A DNA stretch of 64,000 nt from Pyrocephalus nanus (Eukaryota > Chordata > Aves > Passeriformes > Tyrannidae), in the NCBI GenBank assembly GCA_038380795.1, contig CM076266.1, positions 8,702,001 to 8,766,000 of the forward strand. Direction: 5' to 3'. This document shows, piece after piece, positions 21,615-29,160 of the stretch. Within the stretch, counting starts at the first letter, position 1, and each line of letters starts with the position of its first letter. Under the pieces are notes generated by a model. That model had not been told where the DNA came from. It was given only the letters and a program-made list of their open reading frames with translations, and searched no databases. Both the position numbers and the translations under genes were made by a program.

Positions 21615-24486
21615 CTGGGGGAGACAGGACACACACATCACCTCATCCGCCACCTCCCGAGGGCAGCGCCCCCCACCCGCCCCCGGCCGCGGGAACTCAC
21701 CTGTGTCTCGGTCAGCATGAGCGACGTGGCCACCTCGAAGCGCTTGGGCCGCGAGAGGTACTTGTTGAGCTTGAACTGGTGCTCCAGCTCCAGCAGCTGC
21801 TGGCTGGTGAAGGCCGTGCGAGGCCGGCGGCACTTCCCCAGCAGGTTGGACTGCGCCTGAGCTGGGAAAGGACAGAGGGGAGCGCGGAGGTGAGCGCGGA
21901 GCTGCCCTGCCGAGCCCGCGCATCCCCCGGGAGGGCGATGGGAAGTGGGGAGGCAGGAAAGACTCTTTGTGTGTGACCGAAGCAAGGATGGACAGCTATC
22001 CACCCGAGCACGGACCGAGGCAGGGATTTCCTCCAGCCTCCAGGTCCCCCGGCTCCGAGTTTTTTCGGCTTTCATAGTGTCAGAGGATTCCCCGTAGGGA
22101 CCAAAAAAAAAAAAGATTTAAATTAAATCTTTTAAATAAAGCAAAATATGTCTCTTGATTTCCCAAGAGCCTAACAAACGCGAGACAATAAACCGAAGCC
22201 AGGGATCGAGGCGAAGGGGCACTGGGCTCTCCAGGGAGCGGCAATTTGCTCCATTTAATGTTTTAGTTAAACCTGCCGCAATCCCAGCCCGCCCATATCC
22301 GTTTAATTAGTGGGATTGCAGGCGGGCACCCCTCCGGCGGGCCGGGACCCGGACTGAGACAGGGCCCCGCTCCGCACCGTCCTGGGAGTGCCGGGCACCG
22401 GCCGCCCCTCGAGGCGTAAACCAGCAGCGAGGGCTGGAAAACTATGTTTGAAAGGGGAAGAAGGAAAAAAAAAAAAAAAAAAAAAAAAGAAAAAGAAGAA
22501 GAAGAAGCAGAGTTTCCACGTTCGAAAATTAAGGATTTATAAAAGGTGAAAAAAAATTCAGCAGCGAGCAAGCGGGGACTGAGCCCCTTTGTGATGGGGC
22601 TCAGACACCCCCGGGGCAGCGCTATGACCCATTTCTCAAAGTACTTTTGCTACTTTGATTTATAAAATCAAAAATCTTGGCAGGGGCGGCTCCCGCTCCC
22701 CAGCCGTGGTTGGTGGCAGCTCGCTAAAGCGGCAGAAAGAAAAGGACAGTGTCCGCTGCCGGCCGCAGAGCCCGGGAGATTTTCTCACCGCGGTGCGATT
22801 TTCCGAGGCTCCGTTCTCGTTTCGCTCGGTTTTTTATCCCCTTCTGCCCCTTGTTTGAGAGGCAGGGCTCTGACAGCTCTCCTAATTATTTTTTTCTTCC
22901 TGAATGTTCCAGTCTAAACAACCCTAATTCGAGTGAAAACAATGGACTTTTTTGTCTGCGAATGTGTGTGCAGAGTAGGAGAAGGGGGAGGAAAAAAAAA
23001 AATAATCGCAATTCTTTTCCTGGCATGATTTTCGTAAAACTACACCTCTGGTATTGTTAAACCGGCCATTCCCACCGAGAGCTCACACCTCCGAAAATGA
23101 TCTTTGCTTAAACCAGATGCATGCAAGGTCCACATCGCCGCGAGGCCTAGAGCTCAGCTCCGCGCTTTGCTGGAACTCCAGGATTGCCTGGCTCCATTCA
23201 GCGCTCCCAGCCTTCCCTGGGCCCAAACCCTACACCCTTCCGATACTTGTCCATTCGTTATCCCCAGGGAACGCAGAACCCCACATTTTTTGCTGACCCC
23301 AGATCCTCCTTACGCCCCTTTGCCCAGAGGACCTGACATCATTATTAAAAGCCCATTTCCGATAAAGGAGAAATAAAATTAAGAGAGGTGGATGAGTGAT
23401 GCGACCTGCCACCCCGCTTTTTGGGAGGGGGCTACATTGAAATTGGGATTTTGGGGGACACCACGGGGACTCCTGCCCCTACCCCGTCCACATCACGCTC
23501 CACCTCCCCTCCCCAGCGGATTTTTCCCTCTGGGAACGGGCATTTTACAAAGGCCGGGAGCAATTTGCCACCTTCCCATTTAACCTGCCGTGAGAAGCCG
23601 GGCTGCCCGGGGCTCCTCAAGGGCCAGGAATCGCGAGGTGACCGCACATCCCCCTTTCCCATTGCAGAGCGCTACTTCTTTCTTTTTCCTAATAAAAATT
23701 TTTTTAAAAATAAGAATGCCGCCTCAGGTTTAACTCTGCATTTTATTTCGGAGGGGGCAGGAGGAGGTTTCTCCCCTCTAGGAAGGAGGCAGCTGCCGGT
23801 AGGCTCCCGCAGCGGGACAGGGGAGGGAAGGGACTCGGCTGCCCTGCGGAGGGAGGCGAATACTCACAGTTGAAGTCGGGCATCTTGGGCAGGATCATGC
23901 CGGCCGTGGAGGCCCGGAGCCACTGGTCCAGCTGGAAGGTGCCGGCGCTGAGCTTGATGGGGTCGGCGGCGGGGTGCGAGGGGTGCGCTCCCTGCACCTG
24001 CGAGTAGGGGTAGGAGAGCGCCGGGTGCTGCCCGCCCAGCGCTGAGTACCCGTACACCGGGTGCCCGTACAGGGCCGCCTGCGCCGGCATTCCCGGCCCG
24101 CCGGGCGCCGCGGGGTGCAGTCCCAGGGCCATGCCGGCCGCCGAGGCGTGGTGGTGCGGGTGGGCTCCCGCGCCCGCCCCGGGCAGGAAGCCGGGCTTGG
24201 GGACCAGCGCGCAGTGCGCGGCCAGGAGCCGCGGCGGGGACGGGCTGTCGGTGCGCAGGCAGTCGGCGGGGCCGCCGGCGGGATGCTCGGAGGAGGACGA
24301 AGAGGACGAAGAAGAAGAGGAGGAGGACGAGGACGGCGGGCTGCCGCTCCCGCTGCTGCTGCTCCCGCTGCCTCCCAGCGAGGTGACCAGGGCCAGCGGC
24401 GCGCTCTGCCCCGCTGCCGCCGCCGCCGCCTTGGGGGGGTCGACAGCCAGCAGCGCGTCGATGCGGAAATTTTTGGATTTTTCCAT
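21276..24486 (-). CDS. MNX1: MNX1 (HB9/HLXB9), motor neuron and pancreas homeobox protein 1, complete
   Basis: Three minus-strand exons (24486-23868, 21861-21701, 21614-21276) join in frame to 372 residues; human MNX1 is 401. Residues 7-13 (FRIDALL) form an eh1-type Groucho-binding motif. There is a six-Ala run at 20-25, a 15-Ser run at 52-66, the family signature around 175-206 ([19 protein letters not shown]) and a homeodomain at 217-276 with WFQN at 264-267 (Q50, N51). The acidic C-terminal tail has nine Glu at 326-334. In the known family MNX1 is a nuclear transcription factor, largely a repressor, that fixes motor-neuron identity and directs pancreatic and notochord development. The start is chosen because [14 protein letters not shown] is the conserved N-terminus. 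It lies tail to tail with NOM1 in a CpG island. No frameshift or lost key residue is seen. The short Ala run and long Ser run differ from the human protein. Confidence 0.98.
21615..21700 (-). other. MNX1: MNX1 intron 2 (86 bp)
   Basis: It has gtgagt at the 5' end and a C-rich tract ending cccccag at the 3' end. It splits the homeodomain just before VKIWFQN, the usual MNX position. It is close to the minimal size for vertebrate splicing. Confidence 0.95.
21701..21861 (-). CDS. MNX1: MNX1 coding exon 2 (first part of homeodomain)
   Basis: The exon is 161 nt, with acceptor cccag before 21861 and donor gtgagt after 21701. Two bases complete a Ser codon, then [20 protein letters not shown] leads into homeodomain helices 1 and 2 ([16 protein letters not shown]). 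Confidence 0.97.
22111..22133. repeat. AT-rich near-perfect palindrome in MNX1 intron 1
   Basis: Arms of 11 bases (aaaagatttaa and ttaaatctttt) flank one central A and are exact reverse complements. It lies 250 bp before exon 2 in the gene's direction. Confidence 0.85.
22272..22326. repeat. Inverted repeat with TAAT-containing loop in MNX1 intron 1
   Basis: The nine-base exact core GCAATCCCA (22278-22286) pairs with TGGGATTGC (22311-22319). With one bulge and one mismatch the arms extend to about 15 bases. The 24-base loop contains TTTAATTAG. It may be a structured or dimer-binding regulatory site; this is inference. Confidence 0.7.
22465..22507. repeat. A24 tract followed by (GAA)n
   Basis: Twenty-four A residues at 22465-22488 are followed by a short GAA repeat. 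In the MNX1 transcript this reads as a U/UUC pyrimidine tract. Confidence 0.9.
23868..24486 (-). CDS. MNX1: MNX1 coding exon 1
   Basis: The exon encodes residues 1-206 plus one base. The ATG is at 24486-24484 (minus). The donor gtgagt follows T23868. It holds the eh1 motif, the Ala and Ser runs, a His/Ala/Gly-rich middle and the signature leading to MPDFN. GC content is high. Confidence 0.97.
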
Positions 24487-24900
24487 GAGGAGCGCCGGCG
24501 GGAGGGAAGGAGGGAGGCGGCCGTGGGAGGGGGGGGACCGTGGGGCTGCCCCGGGCCGGCCGCGTCTCCCGGCGGCGGGGGCGGCACTGCGGCCGCGCTC
24601 CGCGGGGCGCGCCCCTTCAAGGCCCGCAGGCGGCTCCCATTGGCCCCGCAGCGCCGCGGCCTCGCCCATCACTGGCCCCGCCGCCCACCCGTCACGGCTG
24701 AGCGCCCGCCCCCTCTCGCAAACACCCCCGGGGGGCTCCGGGATGGGGACACTGGGAGAGGGGATGGTCCCGGCAAAGCGGCTGTTCTCCGCGGGGAAAG
24801 CCCTCCCCGCAGCCAGACTGTGTGTCCGGTGTCGGTTTTCCGCCGTTCCCGCACGCACGGCAAATATTTGCCGTAAACGCGCCGCCTGCCGCTTTTTTAA
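24487..24900 (-). promoter_or_regulatory. MNX1: MNX1 promoter and 5' UTR region
   Basis: Reading in the gene's direction there is a CCAAT box at 24643-24639 and GC boxes (GGGGGCGGGCG near 24715-24700 and GGGCGG near 24688). No TATA box lies close to the ATG. A perfect 18-bp palindrome sits at 24857-24874. The transcription start is not identifiable by eye. Confidence 0.5.
24857..24874. promoter_or_regulatory. Perfect 18-bp palindrome in the MNX1 promoter
   Basis: ACGGCAAATATTTGCCGT equals its own reverse complement. It is about 370 bp upstream of the MNX1 ATG, at the far side of the GC boxes. Such symmetry suits a homodimeric DNA-binding protein. No known consensus was assigned with confidence. 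Confidence 0.75.
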
Positions 24901-25523
24901 CGAGTCGGAAAGAATAAACACCTGCGGGTCAGGGAGTCACCCCGCCACCAAATCCCGGGTCTGTCAACAGCGTTATTACACCTGCTTATCTCGAGCAAAC
25001 AGCCCTGGACAGAAAAGGGAAAGAGCGGGGCGAGGGGTCGCTCCCTTACCCAGGGTCCCATTTCCCTCAGGGGGGCCGCGGGACCCCCGCACCGGCGGTG
25101 TGAGCGAAAGGTCAGGATGCAGCATGAAGGGCTGCCAAGGTAAACACGCTCTCCCTTCAAAAAGCCATTGCCAGTCCCGCGGAGAAGGCGCTCGGCAGCG
25201 GGAAATGCCCGTGTCGCAGCTCCGCCGCTGTGAGTTCCCCCCGGGAGGGGCCGCTCGGCACTCGGAGGGCGGCGGGACTGTGTCCCAGGGGCTGCCGGGG
25301 TCACCCAACAAGGGTGCGCTGCCCCTCCCTCCCACCTCCCCCAGGCCCATGCGCCTGGGATGGGAAAAGTAAAAGCAATGAAAAGAGGTGAGAAATAAGC
25401 GAAAAGAAGGGGAGAAGGGGCAAAAAATGAGAAGAGAAGCAGAGTCCAACACAACCAACAAAATATCCGACAGCTTTGCCCCGGTCTCCTCGCCACTACT
25501 CGGTGGGCAGGAGGCCACTACGG

Positions 25524-25790
25524 GGTGTACACGCACACATACTGGCACGCACCCTTCGCTCTGTGCCCTGGTATTCCCACTTCTACTGCACTTTTTTCCC
25601 CCCTTGACCTCACTGGAGCCTCCGGACACACTTGCACAGCAGACACAACACAGACACACAAGCAGGACACACGTGTGGACGCAGTTCCAGCAGGCACACG
25701 GACGCACTTGTCCGTAGGCCTGGCACGACCACATGCAGCCACGCACACTCAGGCAACCCTCGGACACAGGTTCCGGAGAGCAGATGAAGA
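25524..25790. repeat. Degenerate CA/GGACACA-rich low-complexity DNA
   Basis: Repeated acac, gcacac and gacacac words recur without a strict period. It lies within the CpG island upstream of MNX1. Confidence 0.6.
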
Positions 25791-26817
25791 GAGACCCAAA
25801 CAACAGCCGCTCCCGCCCGGGGAACCCCAGAACGCACCGAGCACAGCCGGCACACGCCGCGGGGGCTGGGGTCGAGCCCCGCAGCTGCACAAAGTCCCCG
25901 TACTCTCCGGTCCCCGCGAAGAAGAGGGGCATACCGAGTAGCAGGATCATTTTCATGAGCCTCTTAGGTTTTGCCAGGCCTCCGGCGCGCTCCGAAAAGC
26001 CAGGGGAGGTCTCAGGGAAAGGGCCCGGGAGCTCGGCAGTCCCCTGGCCATCGCCGCCTTCAGCCGGGGCTCCGCATCCCGGCCCCACGCTTCCCCTGGA
26101 CCGTCACTTTGTGCCCCACGCACGGGTCAGTCCCACGGCCGTGAGAGAGTGTCCGGAACAGGGGCTTGTCCCCATGGCTGACTCCGGAGGAAGGGGGGTG
26201 GGTAGTGGACCCGCGTCCCGACCCCGGCAGGGCTTAGGGTCACCCCCTTAAGTGCATGGTGGGCAGGGGGGATGTCCATCCCGCTGGACATGGGGACGCG
26301 GCTGTCACCGACCGGGCCGAGCCGGTGCCAGCTCCCAGTGCCCGGCCCGGCGGCGCCGGGGCTGCTCGGGCGCGTCCCGGTCGCGGATTGTCCCGCACGT
26401 AGGGAGCCTGCTTTGCGGTGCCGCGGTGCGGCCTCTTCTCGGTGCAGTTTTGGGGAGGAGGGACAGAGCTGCGTGACACCCTCCGTGACAGCGGAGAGCC
26501 ATAAGCGCAGGGCTGTGCTCAGGACACCGGTGGACGTGTGTGTACCGGCGGAGGGATTGCGCGGCCCGGCGGTCTAGGGTGGCCGGTGCCGTAAGCGATT
26601 CTCCGGCAGAGGTAGGGCGGAATGCGTGGCCGTCTGGTGGGAGAAAAGGACCGGGACCGCATGGCCCCCGCCCCGGGGGCGGGCTCAGCCTGGACACCCT
26701 GTCCGGTGCCGCACGCAGGCATCGTTCAGCTGATGGATATTTAGATACTCAGTGCTTAGAGAGGGATTTCGATTTTCAGAACTTTTTTAATGAGTATAAT
26801 TTTCTAAATTGTCTGAC

Positions 26818-26880
26818 TTTTTTTTTTTTTTTTTACTTTTTATTATTTTTCCTTTTTTTTTTTCTTTTAATTTTTTTTTT
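26818..26880. repeat. T-rich low-complexity tract
   Basis: Runs of T (the first 17 long) are broken by few A and C residues, and the tract ends in AG at 26881-26882. It marks the edge of the CpG-rich MNX1 upstream region. Confidence 0.85.
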
Positions 26881-26882
26881 AG

Positions 26883-27339
26883 GCTTTGTTTTCCTTGCCC
26901 CTCAGTGTTGCGTTCCGTGTGTTTGTCCCCACAGGTGCCGCGGGGCATCGGGGCCTGCTGAACTCCCCGCGGCTCCCGCACCTGTGTTGATCCAGTATAT
27001 TGCCCGGGAGCCAACAATGCGCGGTTATCTCGGCGGAGATAGCGCAAGGAGCGCGCTCCCCCGACACCTCCGGGTGGTCCCTTTCAGCAGAGCCCCCGCT
27101 CCCCCGGGCGTGGGCAAACAGATGCCTATCTCGCCTTTTGAAAAGCCGGGGCGGTGCACGCAGGGGGCGGTGCGGGGCACTGGGGTAAACCCCGGTGGGA
27201 ACAGCGCAGCGCCCGGAGCCCTGCATTTGAGGGGGGTCTCTCACTTCTCCGAATTAACCCCCTCCCAAGCCGGCCGGTGTCCCCAAAGCCGTTACAAATC
27301 GCAGGCGCGGGGCCAGCGCTATTGCCAAAAACACATATT
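26883..27339. other. GC-rich MNX1 upstream DNA
   Basis: CpG-containing unique sequence about 2.4-2.9 kb upstream of the MNX1 start, between the T tract and the AT-rich element that follows. I see no gene or repeat. Confidence 0.6.
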
Positions 27340-27660
27340 ACACTGCGACATTCTGTAAATGAGATAATGATACATAAACCTCCCTGATAAATGTGACATC
27401 CTCGGGATGTCTCCTCTAAATTAGCCGCTTGCATTGACTGCTAATAATGGTGAGTTTATGAAAGCAATTTCAGTGCAAAAAGCACAGGGTCTTCTCGGTC
27501 TAATCAGCTGCCTCTCCTAATGGATGAGGGGGTCAGGCGGAGAATTATTGACGCTCTGCTGCCCTTAACCTGTTTCCCAATAAAGCTGATTAGTTTTTGT
27601 CAATTCATCAGCTAACCACTCTCGCCGGGACTGCATCAAAGCCTTATTTGCTCAGGGGAA
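27340..27660. promoter_or_regulatory. Candidate MNX1 upstream enhancer with E-box and TAAT sites
   Basis: About 3 kb upstream of MNX1. TAAT at 27501-27504 abuts the E-box CAGCTG at 27505-27510, with another TAAT at 27518-27521. Further homeodomain cores occur at 27421-27450 and 27584-27594. Motor-neuron enhancers of this gene in mammals combine LIM-homeodomain and bHLH sites; assigning this segment to that role is inference. Confidence 0.4.
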
Positions 27661-28399
27661 ATCAACAAGTCACAGATCAGATCCATTACGGAGCAGCCCT
27701 GGCTGCTGGCGGCTCCCGCGCCGGGGCAGCTCCTGGGCTGCGGGGCTGCCCCAGAGATGGGGTGTGAGCGGCTTTTCTGGGGGGAAAACGAGCCCCCCTC
27801 GGGTACTCTGGCTGCAATAAACACCCTCAGGCAGCTGTAAAATGCCCGTGCGTTATCAAACTTCTTTTTTTTCTCCTGGGAAAGGAGTTGGGGATCCCGG
27901 GAGGGCTCCGGGCAGGTCCCAAAGGCAACTGGGTCTCCACCAGCACCTTGTCCATGCTGGGGGCTCAGGGGCGACTGCCTACACAACGTCCCTCCCGGGA
28001 AAAGGGAATTTCATGCCTTCTAGGACGTCCATCCTGGAGAGAAGGGTCGGTCTGCCAGAAGCCTTCCTTCAGACCCCGCTCCATATCTGAGCAAAAAGCT
28101 GCGCTTGCATTAGGAGGTCGGGATACTTTTTCAAGATGCTTTTGGTTTGGTTATTTCTTTTTATAACCTACAAGCCATTTCCAGAGTTTTACCTGGCTTG
28201 CTTTGGACTTCCTCTCAAAATAATGTTAAACAAAAAAAATATTTTTTTCCTGTTATTTCTGCAATCCCCGCATCAGGGGTGGTTTGTCTGGAATAACGGA
28301 GGCTGGACGGTTTTTGCTCATCCACAAGCAAACAACAAAAAGCCCACCACCCGATGTGCACTGCCCCTTTAAGCCCCGACCGACAGCCTCTCAGTCCAC
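27661..28399. other. MNX1 upstream intergenic DNA, no gene seen
   Basis: GC-rich at first, then AT-rich with short T and A runs around 28228-28250. No coding signal or transposon is recognised. Confidence 0.6.
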
Positions 28400-28795
28400 C
28401 CCCCTTCAATTTAATTTCATTAAAACAGAGCATGAATATTTCTATTAAACCTAAAATGAAATATGAAGCCATTTAGACTCTGCCTGCACCAATCACCCAG
28501 ATTTATGACTTTTATTCATCACATCAAGAGCTGGGAAAAATGAATTTTCTTCACCCAGGAAGGAAATAAAAACCCTGCCTTGGTCATTTCCAGAAAGCTG
28601 TTAATTTGCCCATGTGGTAATTACTTTCACAATTAACTAAAATACAAATCAATCTGACAAATTGGGTTAGTTTATATATTAATTAGCCAGTTTAAATTTA
28701 TTCATTATGAAAAGACAATTTAAGAGGACCTCGGGTGTCTGTTTTATCGCCATAAATTACTGTTAGGAAATGGGGGCTAATAAAATATCACCGTA
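28400..28795. promoter_or_regulatory. Candidate conserved non-coding element, AT-rich
   Basis: A non-repetitive stretch with TTTATGAC near 28502, ttttattcatc and dense TTAATT/AATTA cores (28600-28700), ending sharply at a GC-rich block. It is about 4 kb upstream of MNX1. The role is inferred from motif density. Confidence 0.35.
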
Positions 28796-28807
28796 TTTGA
28801 GGGCACC

Positions 28808-28860
28808 GCGCGGGGCTTTCCGCGGGTGCGGGCCGGAGCGCGGCTTTCCGCGGGGGCGGA
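28808..28860. repeat. GC-rich direct repeat (12-base GCTTTCCGCGGG twice)
   Basis: GCTTTCCGCGGG occurs at 28815-28826 and 28843-28854. The first copy is preceded by GGG so that GGGGCTTTCC fits the NF-kappaB consensus; the second does not. Confidence 0.7.
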
Positions 28861-28919
28861 GGTGGGAACGGGGGCCGGGAGGAGAGGGAGAGGGGCCGGG
28901 GCCGTGCCCCGCCTCCAGC

Positions 28920-29160
28920 TGCGCTGATTTAACACTCCGTCGATAGGATCATTCGATGCCTTTTAGCTTGTGATCTTTATAAATGTCCCGCTATTAAATT
29001 AGAAAATGATTCTCTCCTCGTTTAATTGTATTCTTTCGTTTCTTATTTCCAATTAATTAGTCCTATCGACGTTGCAATATTTTAAGTGACTGGAGTCCGT
29101 TTACAGTTTAAAATATATGGGTCAGAGCGTGCAATTTTAGACTAGGCAGAACTATATAAT
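28920..29160. promoter_or_regulatory. Candidate conserved element bounded by an 11-bp inverted repeat
   Basis: CGTCGATAGGA (28938-28948) and TCCTATCGACG (29061-29071) are exact reverse complements bracketing 112 bases of AT-rich DNA with TTTAATTG and CCAATTAATTAG. It is about 4.5 kb upstream of MNX1. Confidence 0.35.

Larger units (their letters stand above)
21100..22060. promoter_or_regulatory. MNX1: CpG-rich region over MNX1 exons 2-3
   Basis: Dense CpG and high GC cover exon 3, intron 2, exon 2 and the end of intron 1. Such islands over developmental homeobox genes are commonly Polycomb targets; that is family knowledge, not seen here. Confidence 0.55.
21862..23867 (-). other. MNX1: MNX1 intron 1
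   Basis: The intron is 2006 bp with gtgagt and cccag ends. Its exon-2-proximal part holds two inverted repeats (22111-22133 and 22272-22326) and a pure A/GAA tract at 22465-22507. The middle (22640-23350) is unique DNA with AT-rich patches. I see no hidden exon. Confidence 0.9.
23830..26720. promoter_or_regulatory. MNX1: Large CpG island at the MNX1 5' end
   Basis: The segment is GC-rich with frequent CpG across exon 1 and about 2.2 kb upstream. The lack of stop codons in this GC-rich DNA explains the long antisense open frames (24131-25372 plus, 24976-26088 minus). In mammals this side of MNX1 also starts an antisense non-coding RNA; nothing here proves one. Confidence 0.65.

Noticed and set aside
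21060..21976. Overlapping 266- and 279-codon plus-strand frames over MNX1 exons 2-3
   Set aside because: They are antisense shadows of the real MNX1 exons, with Arg/Pro/Ser-rich low-complexity products.
24131..25372. 413-codon plus-strand open frame antisense to MNX1 exon 1
   Set aside because: It lies in very GC-rich DNA where stop codons are rare, its product is low-complexity, and it mirrors MNX1 coding sequence. An antisense non-coding RNA is possible, but not a protein.
24976..26088. 370-codon minus-strand open frame upstream of MNX1
   Set aside because: It runs through the CpG island and CA-rich low-complexity DNA, with a Cys/Val/Arg-rich product typical of chance translation. No family resemblance.
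26540..27358. 272-codon plus-strand open frame upstream of MNX1
   Set aside because: It passes through the T-rich tract (a Phe/Leu run) and GC-rich DNA; no domain and no codon-usage signal.
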